From positions 152,232 to 184,842 of the forward strand of contig JAIPJF010000001.1 in assembly GCA_021734325.1 (NCBI GenBank): a stretch of DNA of 32,611 bases, in the 5' to 3' direction. Made by a program: the position numbers and the translations under genes. Below, in pieces: positions 25,232 through 32,611 of the stretch. The notes below the pieces were generated by a model. The model saw only the letters and a list, made by a program, of their open reading frames with translations. It did no database searches and was not told the origin of the DNA. Every line of letters begins with the position of its first letter. Within the stretch, counting starts at the first letter, position 1. The stretch is from Fidelibacterota bacterium (GTDB lineage: Bacteria; Fidelibacterota; UBA8477; JABMPR01).

Positions 25232-25516
25232 TTAATTGATTAGTTCTACAGAAATTTTTTGGGCGTCGACGCCACGAATGGAGAGATGATAACCCTTAAT
25301 GATCAATTCCATTGGATCCCGGAGAGGGGCATATTTATCAACACACACTTCTGTGTCCCTGGTGAGTCCCATCTCAATCAGACGCAATCTGAATTGTTCA
25401 CTGCCTCCAATTTCAAGTATTCGTCCTTTATCACCAGGTCGGAGGTCACTCAGGCGCAAGCCTTCTCTATTTTCCAGCGACAGTCTGTGGCGGGGATTTT
25501 TTTTAAAATTGAACAT
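25232..25516 (-). CDS. feoA: Ferrous iron transport protein A
   Basis: A 94-aa SH3-like cytoplasmic protein that supports FeoB. Motifs: LRLSDLRPGDKGRILEIGG, RLRLIEMGLTRDTEV, YAPLRDPMELIIKGYHLSIRG. It starts 14 bases after the fur stop without a clear ribosome binding site, which suggests translation by reinitiation. Its stop is one base before the feoB start. The N-terminus is ~20 residues longer than a minimal FeoA. Confidence 0.94.
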   Translation of the reverse strand: MFNFKKNPRHRLSLENREGLRLSDLRPGDKGRILEIGGSEQFRLRLIEMGLTRDTEVCVDKYAPLRDPMELIIKGYHLSIRGVDAQKISVELIN

Positions 25517-25530
25517 TCAGGAGTACCCAT

Positions 25531-25968
25531 TTATTTCTTTTGACAGTTGGAGCAGGTACCAAAAATATGCATCGTATGACTTGAGGGTTTGAAATCATGC
25601 TCTTCGCAAACTGCTATCTGTTGGGCTTCCATTTCAAGGTTGAAAAACTCGATCACTTTGCCACAGGCTTCACATATCAGATGGTCATGGTGTTCATCTT
25701 CTCCCTGATTGCGTTCGTAGCGCATGCGCCCATCACCAAAATCCAATTTGGTCACAAGTTGCTGTTCTACGAGGGCTTCCAGACTACGATATACAGTTGC
25801 TCTACTGACGTTCTTCTGCCGCTTGTGAAGTTCGAAATAGATTTCTTCAGCGTCAAAGTGTTCGCTCGTACCATTTAATAATTTGAGCAAGGCAATTCTT
25901 TGGGATGTAGCTTTTAGTTCGTGATCTCGCAGCGTTTTTTTGAGCGCTTGATTTACTGAAACTGCCAT
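25531..25968 (-). CDS. fur: Ferric uptake regulator family protein
   Basis: A 145-aa iron-responsive repressor. The start is ATG 25968, seven bases after GGAGG (another ATG directly before it has spacing four); a longer frame to 26010 would run through the operator. Seen: recognition helix VSRATVYRSLEALVEQ, metal-site residues HFDAEEIY, RYERNQGEDEHHDHLIC, structural zinc pairs CEAC and CSNC. The Glu in RYERN matches Fur rather than PerR. First gene of the feo operon, with a Fur-box-like palindrome just upstream, so it is probably autoregulated. Confidence 0.92.
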   Translation of the reverse strand: MAVSVNQALKKTLRDHELKATSQRIALLKLLNGTSEHFDAEEIYFELHKRQKNVSRATVYRSLEALVEQQLVTKLDFGDGRMRYERNQGEDEHHDHLICEACGKVIEFFNLEMEAQQIAVCEEHDFKPSSHTMHIFGTCSNCQKK

Positions 25969-25989
25969 CATTCGCCCTCCCTTCGATAC

Positions 25990-26008
25990 GAAAATAAGAC
26001 TTATTCTC
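25990..26008 (-). promoter_or_regulatory. Fur-box-like operator upstream of fur-feoAB
   Basis: On the minus strand the 19-mer GAGAATAAGTCTTATTTTC contains the palindrome AATAAG-T-CTTATT and matches the E. coli Fur consensus GATAATGATAATCATTATC at 12 of 19 positions. It ends about 15 bases before the GGAGG of fur, where bound repressor would block transcription. Confidence 0.6.
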
Positions 26009-26160
26009 ATTTACGCAAGAGCAATTCAATCTCATTTAGAAAATTTGATCTCACATTCAGTGAATCCTCAGGTGCGAAGCTTGATTCTTAAGCTGGCCTG
26101 GATATATTTAGACTATCAAGCTTCATCGGTTTTGGAAAATCATGAAAGTGAGTGGTGATA

Positions 26161-26622
26161 ATGAGCAAAATTAGCTTCACACTGAATGGACAGCCTAAAA
26201 CCCTCAGTATCGATGATACGACTCCCCTGCTTTGGGTTATTCGAGATTATTTTGGTCTGACTGGTACCAAGTATAGTTGCGGCATGGGAATCTGCGGAAG
26301 CTGTACGGTGCACATTAACGGACAGCCAAAGCGCTCATGCCGGATGACAGTCAGTGAGGTTGCCGGAAAGGATGTCCTCACCATTGAGGGCTTGGGAGTG
26401 AAAGGCTTGCATCCTGTCCAGCAAGCCTGGGTCGAGGAGGAAGTTGCGCAGTGCGGATACTGTCAATCCGGACAGATCATGACAGCAGTTGCTCTGCTCA
26501 ATGATGTACCAGACCCCACTGATGAAGAAATCATCCAAGCGATGAATGGTGTGCTGTGCCGCTGTGGAAGTTATCAGCGCATTCGCAAGGCAATTCATAA
26601 AGCGGCAGAGGAGGTAAAATAA
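26161..26622 (+). CDS. Molybdenum hydroxylase small [2Fe-2S] subunit (isoquinoline 1-oxidoreductase alpha type)
   Basis: The electron-transfer subunit, 153 aa. It has two [2Fe-2S] sites: the plant-ferredoxin type Cys40, 45, 48, 60 (YSCGMGICGSC ... SC), and the second Cys98, 101, 133, 135 (QCGYCQSG ... LCRCGSY). I place the start at ATG 26161 rather than the GTG codons at 26152/26155 because homologues begin close to the first beta strand. The TAA overlaps the large-subunit ATG by one base, so the two are translationally coupled. No separate FAD subunit is present, as in IorAB-type enzymes. Confidence 0.94.
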   Translation: MSKISFTLNGQPKTLSIDDTTPLLWVIRDYFGLTGTKYSCGMGICGSCTVHINGQPKRSCRMTVSEVAGKDVLTIEGLGVKGLHPVQQAWVEEEVAQCGYCQSGQIMTAVALLNDVPDPTDEEIIQAMNGVLCRCGSYQRIRKAIHKAAEEVK

Positions 26623-28718
26623 TGAGCACCTCTACCCATCACCTGAGCAGAAGGGAATTTATCAAGCTTGGTTCAGGGAGCACAGTCGCCCTTATCCTTG
26701 GGATCAATTGGACCCTGGCCAAAGGGAAGGATGTTGAAAAAGCACCAACCCTTTTTTCACCAAATGCCTATTTAAGTATATCCAATAATGATAGCATTAC
26801 AGTAGTGATGCCCCGCAGTGAAATGGGCCAAAAAATCTATACTGCCCTTCCGATGATACTTGCTGAAGAACTTGAGGCCGATTGGAATAAGATCAAGGTT
26901 GTGCAGGGGGACTTGAATCAAATCTTCGGTTCCCAGACCACAGGCGGGTCTGCGAGCATTCGGACTCAATACGACCGTTTGCGAAGGGCTGGAGCAACAG
27001 CCAAAACCATGCTTGTGCAGGCAGCCGCACAAGAATGGAGCATCAATCCCAACGACTGTTGGGCAGCAGAGGGATTCGTTTATAACAAAGTAAACAAACA
27101 AAAATTGAGCTACGGTTCTCTGGTAGGCATTGCTGCTTCCCTTCCTGTTCCGAAAGACGTTGTGCTAAAGAATCCCCAGGAATTCCGAATTATTGGGAAA
27201 GCATATAAAAGTCTGGATGGATTAGCAAAGATTGATGGAAGCCTGAAGTATGGGTATGATTTTAAAGTTCCCAATATGCTAACTGCCGTTGTAGCCAGGA
27301 TTCCCCGCTATGGCAACACACTTAAAGATTTTGACTCTTCGGATGCATTGAAAATACCTGGAGTCAAAAAAGTTGCCAGTATCAGTTCTGGTGTCGCAGT
27401 CATCGCAGAGGACACCTATTCAGCGATCCAAGGCCGGAAAAAGCTAAAGCTAAATTGGAATAGCGGACCATTTGACGAGCTGGATAGTAAGACCATTTCC
27501 CTTCGGCTCCATGAGGCCTTGAAGCAGAAAGGGACCATCCTAAAACAAGATGGAAATGTTGATGCAGCAAAAATAGCTTCCTCCCAGACCTGGGATCTGA
27601 CCTTTGAAGTACCTTATCTGGATCATGCACCGCAGGAGCCAAACAATTGCACGGCGTATATTCACGAAGGTGTTTGTGAGGTTTGGGCGCCTACTCAAAG
27701 CCCCGGAAATGCCTTCTGGGGTGCGAAGCTGATAACCGGCTTCAAGGATGAACAGATAAAGATCCATACTTTGCGCATAGGAGGTGGTTTTGGACGAAGG
27801 CTGCAGAAAGATTATGTAGAAGACGCCGTTGAGGTCGCCCTACATATGGATCAACCAGTAAAAGTGGTTCGCATGCGGTCGGAGGACATCAAAAATGGAT
27901 TCTACAGACCTGCATCTGTTCATCAGGTGTCGGTGGGCGTTGATAGTGATGGAATACCTACATATTGGGAACATCACATTTCCGGTCCAAGCAATGATTC
28001 GAGCTCCATTTTTACTGGTGGTGCAGAGAATCTTGCCTATGCCATCCCCAATCAGAAGATTTCATATGTTATGACTGATCTGCCGGTACCGATTGGCGCA
28101 TGGCGCTCTGTGGGAAATACTCAGACAGCGTATGTAAATGAATGTGTGATAGATGTGATTGCCCGGAGGACAAAACAAGACCCGGTCGTACTCCGCAAAA
28201 ATTTATTGAAAGATCACCCCCGCCATCTGGGAGTACTAAATCTTGCAGCAAAAAAGGCCAATTGGGGAAGTGAACTTCCAGAGAATCATGCCAGGGGCGT
28301 AGCTGTTCATTATTCATTTCAAAGCTATGTCGCCATTGTTGCCGAAGTTTCAAAAACATTAAAAGGAAAGATTAAGGTTGAGAAAATCACTGCGGTTATC
28401 GATTGTGGCACTGTTATCAATCCAGATGGCGTCCACGCCCAGGTGGAAGGGGGCGTGGTAATGGCACTGACCGCAGCACTACATGGAGAGATAACGATTC
28501 TGGACGGGCAGGTGAAACAATCCAACTTTCACAATTATCCCCTTCTGACTATGGCAGAAATGCCTGAAATAAGCACCCATATTGTAAAAAGTACCGAAGC
28601 TCCCACCGGTGCAGGCGAACCACCTGTACCACCGACAACTCCGGCTTTGATGAATGCAATTGCGGCACTGACAGGGAACCGAATCACCAAATTACCCCTG
28701 AAAGATCAATTGAATTAA
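26622..28718 (+). CDS. Molybdopterin-binding large subunit, IorB-type aldehyde/isoquinoline oxidoreductase
   Basis: A 698-aa molybdopterin-cytosine-dinucleotide-type hydroxylase subunit. A Tat signal (SRREFIKLGSGSTVALILG, Arg10-Arg11) indicates folded export to the periplasm, probably with the FeS subunit as hitchhiker. Cofactor and active-site segments: SQTTGGSASIR, GGGFGRRLQKDYVEDAVEVA, GAWRSVGNTQTAYVNE and GAGEPPVPPTTPAL with catalytic Glu666. The length is a little below the 730-780 residues usual for IorB. Known relatives oxidise aldehydes or N-heteroaromatics; the substrate here is unknown. No XdhC-like or MocA-like maturation gene is adjacent. Confidence 0.92.
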   Translation: MSTSTHHLSRREFIKLGSGSTVALILGINWTLAKGKDVEKAPTLFSPNAYLSISNNDSITVVMPRSEMGQKIYTALPMILAEELEADWNKIKVVQGDLNQIFGSQTTGGSASIRTQYDRLRRAGATAKTMLVQAAAQEWSINPNDCWAAEGFVYNKVNKQKLSYGSLVGIAASLPVPKDVVLKNPQEFRIIGKAYKSLDGLAKIDGSLKYGYDFKVPNMLTAVVARIPRYGNTLKDFDSSDALKIPGVKKVASISSGVAVIAEDTYSAIQGRKKLKLNWNSGPFDELDSKTISLRLHEALKQKGTILKQDGNVDAAKIASSQTWDLTFEVPYLDHAPQEPNNCTAYIHEGVCEVWAPTQSPGNAFWGAKLITGFKDEQIKIHTLRIGGGFGRRLQKDYVEDAVEVALHMDQPVKVVRMRSEDIKNGFYRPASVHQVSVGVDSDGIPTYWEHHISGPSNDSSSIFTGGAENLAYAIPNQKISYVMTDLPVPIGAWRSVGNTQTAYVNECVIDVIARRTKQDPVVLRKNLLKDHPRHLGVLNLAAKKANWGSELPENHARGVAVHYSFQSYVAIVAEVSKTLKGKIKVEKITAVIDCGTVINPDGVHAQVEGGVVMALTAALHGEITILDGQVKQSNFHNYPLLTMAEMPEISTHIVKSTEAPTGAGEPPVPPTTPALMNAIAALTGNRITKLPLKDQLN

Positions 28719-28783
28719 CATCCTGATAACTGGATTACAATTTGAAGCGGGAAATATTCGTGGTGATTAATTAAAAAAGTTAT

Positions 28784-31015
28784 TTAGTCCTGGACATCCA
28801 GGTTGGCAAACTTGGCAATCAGTTTCTTTTTGACATTGCCCTGGAACATGACAGTCACCTTTGCTTCAGGACCTGCACCTTCAACATTCAGGATCTTGCC
28901 TTTCCCAAATATCTTGTGTGTAACCGGCATTCCAGCCTCGTAGATTCCTTTTTCACGATTGTTGAGGTTCCCTAAGGCACGTTGCATGCCTGAGGATCTT
29001 TTAGCTGAGGCTGTCTTAGCTGTTTTCGTTCTTGTCACCTTAGTTATTTGTTTTTGGCGATATTCTCTTGGAGAATAATCACTGATCGTCCTGGTTCCGT
29101 ATTCAAGTAAATGTGAGGGTATCTCATCCAGGAATCGAGACGGACGACTGTATAAAGTCTCTCCATATCGTTGTCTCATTTGAGCACCACTTAAATATGC
29201 ACGCTCCATCGCCCGTGTCAAGCCTACATAAAATAATCTTCGCTCTTCCTCAAGGGCCTTGGGATCGTCAATCGCACGCTGCAAAGGAAACAATCCATCC
29301 TCCATGCCTGTGAGAAAGACCACGGGGAATTCCAGGCCTTTTGCACTATGCAAAGTCATCAATGTTACCTGCTGCTGATCCTTATTGTAGTTATCGATGT
29401 CAGTAAGTAAAGCTACCTCCTCCATATAGCCAGCAAGGCTTGGTTCTTCAACACTTTGGGTAAAATCCGAAATAGCTGCCAGGAGCTCATAAATGTTCTC
29501 AAGTCGCGCTTCACTTTCAGCTGTCATTTCCTCTTTGTATTGTTTTACGAAACCCAGTTCATCCACAAAGGCCCTGGACCATTCATCCAAACTGAATTCA
29601 GATAATAATGCAGAATATTTGCTGATCAATTTTACAAAATCAATAACCTGATTAAATGCCCTTGAGGAGAGACCTATCTCCTGGGCGCGGGTGGCGGCGG
29701 AAAACATCGAGATATCCTGATCTGTCGCAAAGGCGCTGATCGCTTCCTGAGTCGTCATGCCGATTCCACGTGTGGGCTTATTGATAATGCGCATAAAACT
29801 CACATTGTCCAGAGGATTCATGATAAGCCTGAAATAGCCCAATATATCCTTTACTTCCATGCGATCGTAAAACTTTGTCCCACCGATGATCTGATAGGGT
29901 ATACCCGTTCGCCGAAGCACATCTTCAAGCGGGCGGGATTGGGCATTGGTTCGATACAGAAGTGCAATATCATGGAACCCGTGACCATTCCCTCTGCACA
30001 CCGATTGGATTTCATCCACGATCAACTTGCCCTCATCGATCTCATTGCGACCATCCAGCACCTTGATGATCTCACCATCGCCACTTTCAGTAAAAAGTTC
30101 CTTTTCGGCCCTATGTTCATTCTTTGATACAACTGCAGCAGCCGCAGCCAGAATCGTTTTGGTCGAACGATAATTTTGCTCCAGTTTAAAAATTTGAGCT
30201 CCAGGAAAGTGCTGTTGGAAATCTAGGATATTACCAATATCTGCACCACGCCAGCCATAGATGGATTGATCGTCATCACCAACCACACACAGATTCTTAT
30301 GTTCATGGCTCAGCGCTTCAACAAATAAGAATTGAGCCTTATTGGTATCCTGATATTCATCCACCAGTATGTATTTGAACTGATCCTGGTATTTTTTCAG
30401 GATATGAGGATTTTTTTCAAACAACTCCAGGGGCTTCAAAAGCAAATCATCAAAATCCATGGCACTGCTTCTTTTTAATTCTGACTGGTAGAGTGCGTAA
30501 ATCTTCGCTACTGTATCATCAAAACTGCTATTGGCAAGATCTTCAGCTTCCTCCGGGAAGATCATCTGTGACTTGAACTGCTTGATATTATAAAAGACAG
30601 CATTGGGTTTGATATAATCTGTTGAAATATTCAGATCTTTCATGATCTTTTTTACAACTTTCTGGCCATCCTCATCATCATAGATACTGAAGTTTTGCTC
30701 ATAACCAATATAGAGCGCCTCTCGCCTCAGAATACGGGCACAGATGGAATGAAACGTTCCCATATTCACATAGGATCGATCGGTTCCCAGTAAGGCCGCG
30801 ATACGTTCCTTCATCTCACCGGCAGCCTTGTTGGTGAAGGTAACCGAAAGAATCTCATGGGGAGACGCTGCTCCGGAATTAATAAGATTGGCGATACGGT
30901 GAGTTAATACACGCGTTTTACCACTTCCGGCTCCTGCAAAAATAAGCACAGGGCCTTCCAACGCCTCGACAGCCGCCTTCTGCTGGGGATTAAGCCCCAC
31001 CAGGACGTTTATCAT
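28784..31015 (-). CDS. pcrA: ATP-dependent DNA helicase, PcrA/UvrD type
   Basis: An SF1A 3'-5' helicase of 743 aa that acts in nucleotide excision repair, replication restart and removal of RecA. Motifs: Q motif LNPQQKAAVE (8-17), Walker A GAGSGKT (28-34), DEYQDTN, VVGDDDQSIYGWRGAD, LEQNYRST, TLMTLHSAKGLEFPVVFLTG, FYVGLTRAME. The C-terminal ~60 residues end in a Tudor-like fold (GMPVTHKIFGKGKIL ... ANLDVQD), as in PcrA/UvrD, which contacts RNA polymerase. Its ATG overlaps the mltG stop by four bases (ATGA). Confidence 0.96.
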   Translation of the reverse strand: MINVLVGLNPQQKAAVEALEGPVLIFAGAGSGKTRVLTHRIANLINSGAASPHEILSVTFTNKAAGEMKERIAALLGTDRSYVNMGTFHSICARILRREALYIGYEQNFSIYDDEDGQKVVKKIMKDLNISTDYIKPNAVFYNIKQFKSQMIFPEEAEDLANSSFDDTVAKIYALYQSELKRSSAMDFDDLLLKPLELFEKNPHILKKYQDQFKYILVDEYQDTNKAQFLFVEALSHEHKNLCVVGDDDQSIYGWRGADIGNILDFQQHFPGAQIFKLEQNYRSTKTILAAAAAVVSKNEHRAEKELFTESGDGEIIKVLDGRNEIDEGKLIVDEIQSVCRGNGHGFHDIALLYRTNAQSRPLEDVLRRTGIPYQIIGGTKFYDRMEVKDILGYFRLIMNPLDNVSFMRIINKPTRGIGMTTQEAISAFATDQDISMFSAATRAQEIGLSSRAFNQVIDFVKLISKYSALLSEFSLDEWSRAFVDELGFVKQYKEEMTAESEARLENIYELLAAISDFTQSVEEPSLAGYMEEVALLTDIDNYNKDQQQVTLMTLHSAKGLEFPVVFLTGMEDGLFPLQRAIDDPKALEEERRLFYVGLTRAMERAYLSGAQMRQRYGETLYSRPSRFLDEIPSHLLEYGTRTISDYSPREYRQKQITKVTRTKTAKTASAKRSSGMQRALGNLNNREKGIYEAGMPVTHKIFGKGKILNVEGAGPEAKVTVMFQGNVKKKLIAKFANLDVQD

Positions 31016-32034
31016 TTGTGTGATCTCTTCCGTTGGTAACGATTTACTTTGTTGTTGTGCTCGCGAAGGGTTCTGGAAAAATCATGGGCCGCCGTGCCGT
31101 CATTTTTACCCACAAAATAGAGAAAATCTGACGTTTCCGGATTCAAACTTGCCATGATACTTGCTAAACCTGGGTTGGCTATTGGTCCCGGAGGCAAACC
31201 GCGATACAAGTAGCTGTTATAGGGGTCTTTTATGGAGAAGTGCTTCCTTTGGATGTTACCGTTCCACAAACCCTTTTGAACCAGCATATAAATGATGGTG
31301 GGGTCACAGTTCAGCAGCATGTTCTGACTTAAGCGGTTATGGTACACAGATGAAACCAGGCGTCGTTCATCATCCCTGGCTGTCTCTTTTTCCACCAAGG
31401 AGGCAAAGGTGATCAAGCTGTGGAGATCAAACCCGTATTCTTCCGCCTTTTGGAGCATATCGGTAGTGATATTCTGTCTGAAATGGGTAACCAATCTTTT
31501 CAGTACCATGTATTCATCACTGTTTTCAAGGAAGCGGTAGGTCTCCGGAAAAAGTGTGCCTTCAAGATGTTCAAATCCATCGCCGGCTATTTTCAACAGA
31601 CTGGAGTCTGTCAGTAGGCTGGTCATTTTTAATGAATCCAGATTTAGTTGTCTGCTCAGGAGCCCGATGATCTCGTCTGATCTGAGTCCTTCTGGAATGG
31701 TAATCGTTATCTCAAGTGCTTTTGCATGAGCAAGCGCAGAAATTGCTTCGGAATTCGTCAAGTGCCCCTTGATCGTATACATCCCTGGATAGATAGCGCG
31801 TGTCTTACGAAGTAATCTGGCAGCCAGCTTAAACGTCATTGGAGACCGAATAATACCGGCATGATAAAGTTGCTCTGCTATGGAGTTCAGCGTGGCACCA
31901 TCCTGTATAAGGATGTTAACATCTTCTCCTTCCCCCGTCAAGGGTCGGGAGTCAAAGATAATGTAGAGGCTGGTTATCCCCAGGATCAGGAGAATTATCA
32001 GGGTTAACAGACTCAGACGCAGGGTGTCTTTCAA
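31012..32034 (-). CDS. mltG: Endolytic peptidoglycan transglycosylase
   Basis: A 340-aa YceG-family enzyme, anchored in the inner membrane, that cuts nascent glycan strands. One N-terminal membrane helix (LSLLTLIILLILGITSLYII), a LysM-like region (~38-90), and the catalytic motif ASLVEKETA (211-219) containing the active-site Glu, followed by RRLVSSVYHNRL, DPTIIYML and YRGLPPGPIANPGLASI. The start codon is TTG at 32034 with AAGGA eight bases upstream; no in-frame ATG gives a complete membrane anchor. It is the first gene of an operon with pcrA. Confidence 0.95.
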   Translation of the reverse strand: MKDTLRLSLLTLIILLILGITSLYIIFDSRPLTGEGEDVNILIQDGATLNSIAEQLYHAGIIRSPMTFKLAARLLRKTRAIYPGMYTIKGHLTNSEAISALAHAKALEITITIPEGLRSDEIIGLLSRQLNLDSLKMTSLLTDSSLLKIAGDGFEHLEGTLFPETYRFLENSDEYMVLKRLVTHFRQNITTDMLQKAEEYGFDLHSLITFASLVEKETARDDERRLVSSVYHNRLSQNMLLNCDPTIIYMLVQKGLWNGNIQRKHFSIKDPYNSYLYRGLPPGPIANPGLASIMASLNPETSDFLYFVGKNDGTAAHDFSRTLREHNNKVNRYQRKRSHK

Positions 32035-32125
32035 ACAAAATATCCTTATTTAAGTCTATCAATATATGTGGGGCTCTTTTGCATGTCAACGATGGTAAAT
32101 ATTTATCTAAACTTATGATTTTTAT

Positions 32126-32154
32126 TTGCGCCCCTATCCACCTCCATCTATATT
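32126..32154 (+). promoter_or_regulatory. Possible promoter giving a leaderless or near-leaderless transcript
   Basis: TTGCGC (32126-32131) and TATATT (32149-32154) are 17 bases apart. The predicted start point falls at or just before the ATG at 32164. No ribosome binding site precedes that ATG. The -35 matches consensus at only three of six positions. Confidence 0.4.
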
Positions 32155-32163
32155 CGCCGCGCT

Positions 32164-32403
32164 ATGGGAAATAAAGCAGACAAAGACAGCAAACACTGGC
32201 TCTCCGAGTTACCCTTCACTGGGAGAAATTATGTTTTATTCATAGCAGGCTTGTTTGTCATTATTCTTGGCTATGTGCTGATGGGAACGGGTGAATTGAA
32301 TAGTACCCAATCATTGACCGTATCCCCCATCGTATTGCTCATCGGCTACCTGGTGATTATCCCGGTCGCCATATTGTTCAAGAAAAAAGACAGAAGCGAA
32401 TAA
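32164..32403 (+). CDS. DUF3098 family small membrane protein
   Basis: A 79-aa inner-membrane protein with two hydrophobic segments (YVLFIAGLFVIILGYVLM and VSPIVLLIGYLVIIPVAILF) and a charged tail KKKDRSE. The pattern LPFTGRNYVLFIAGLFVIILGY...LMGTG matches DUF3098 as I know it from FCB-group bacteria. Function unknown. There is no ribosome binding site. The tRNA-Asp starts three bases after its stop codon, so they are probably co-transcribed. Confidence 0.8.
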   Translation: MGNKADKDSKHWLSELPFTGRNYVLFIAGLFVIILGYVLMGTGELNSTQSLTVSPIVLLIGYLVIIPVAILFKKKDRSE

Positions 32404-32406
32404 TTT

Positions 32407-32481
32407 GGGATCGTAGTTCAGTTTGGTTAGAACGCCGGCCTGTCAAGCCGGAGGTCGCCGGTTCGAGCCCGGTCGGTCCCG
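32407..32481 (+). tRNA. tRNA-Asp (GTC)
   Basis: Seventy-five bases fold as a cloverleaf. The acceptor GGGATCG pairs with CGGTCCC, followed by discriminator G. The D-arm contains TAGTTCAGTTTGGTTAGAA, the anticodon loop CTGTCAA has GTC at 32442-32444, and the T-arm is CCGG-TTCGAGC-CCGG. No 3' CCA is encoded (GCAAAA follows). Confidence 0.97.
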
Positions 32482-32482
32482 C

Positions 32483-32514
32483 AAAAGCTCTTGAGAAATC
32501 AGGGGCTTTTTTTT
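32483..32514 (+). terminator. Terminator after tRNA-Asp
   Basis: AAAAGCTCTTGA and TCAGGGGCTTTT form a 12-bp stem with three G-T wobbles, closed by a GAAA tetraloop and followed by TTTT. An identical copy begins 100 bases downstream. Confidence 0.9.
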
Positions 32515-32524
32515 GCCCAGAAGA

Positions 32525-32581
32525 TTAATATCCGGCGACTGACAGAGGTCGTCCCGACACTTCGGGTCGGGATCGGTCCCG
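32525..32581 (+). pseudogene. Decayed second tRNA-Asp (3' part)
   Basis: The stretch TTAATATCCGGCGACTGACA-GAGGTCG aligns loosely with the D-loop to variable-loop part of tRNA-Asp (TTAGAACGCCGGCCTGTCAA...GAGGTCG). The last eight bases, the discriminator and the downstream terminator are identical to the intact gene. The T-arm is replaced by TCCCGACACTTCGGGTCGGGA, a hairpin with no TTCGA loop, so no functional tRNA can form. Repeated part: 32473-32511 and 32573-32611, 39 identical bases. Confidence 0.55.
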
Positions 32582-32582
32582 C

Positions 32583-32611
32583 AAAAGCTCTTGAGAAATC
32601 AGGGGCTTTTT
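32583..32611 (+). terminator. Second copy of the tRNA-Asp terminator, cut by the window edge
   Basis: Identical to 32483-32511, with the same 12-bp stem and GAAA loop; its T-run continues past the end of the window. Confidence 0.8.

Overview
This window looks like chromosomal DNA from a free-living, didermic heterotrophic bacterium of moderate G+C. Evidence for an outer membrane or periplasm includes lipoproteins, a CsgG-like lipoprotein and a Tat-exported molybdoenzyme. The gene set (a mitochondrial-type citrate synthase, an ALDH4-type P5C dehydrogenase, a bacterial OPT transporter, DUF3098 and a FeoB-associated Cys-rich peptide) suggests the FCB group, possibly Neomarinimicrobiota. That placement is an inference from gene content, not a computed one. 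No phage, CRISPR array or intact insertion sequence was seen. Some genes have clear AGGAGG-type ribosome binding sites and others have none.

Layout. 1-1400: the 3' end of a protein with a C-terminal GNAT domain, facing an orphan CheY-like receiver. 1510-1730: a cluster of hairpins and the citrate synthase terminator. 1754-5136: citrate synthase (-), a NOL1/NOP2/sun rRNA methyltransferase (+) and a PerR-like regulator (+). 5204-8474 (-): rhodanese lipoprotein, serine esterase and P5C dehydrogenase. 8579-10896 (-): three very small soluble proteins and two translationally coupled exported proteins of unknown function. 11084-14449: a PutP-type sodium/proline symporter, an MFS transporter and a small unknown gene. 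14679-17659 (-): PurU, CsgG-like lipoprotein, STAS-domain protein and a possible micro-ORF, with an interleaved inverted-repeat element at 17021-17093. 17677-22715 (+): a multidomain methyltransferase-like/acyltransferase/zinc-ribbon protein, then an OPT transporter-adenosine deaminase-DsrE/YedF-like operon. 22793-25968 (-): a fur-feoA-feoB operon ending in a small Cys-rich membrane protein that starts at TTG, with a Fur-box-like palindrome upstream. 26161-28718 (+): two-subunit molybdenum hydroxylase of the IorAB type. 28784-32034 (-): PcrA/UvrD helicase and MltG. 32164-end: a DUF3098 membrane protein, tRNA-Asp and a decayed second tRNA-Asp tail.

How the parts fit. PutP and P5C dehydrogenase point to use of proline as carbon and nitrogen source, feeding glutamate towards the TCA cycle in which citrate synthase acts; no proline dehydrogenase is in the window. 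The OPT transporter and adenosine deaminase suggest scavenging of peptides and nucleosides. The Fur-FeoAB module handles ferrous iron, and a separate PerR-like regulator suggests peroxide sensing. The most unusual items are the multidomain acyltransferase at 17677, the A-B-A'-B' inverted-repeat element at 17021-17093, the unlisted Cys-rich Feo gene, and the 100-bp-spaced tRNA-Asp tail duplication at the right edge.
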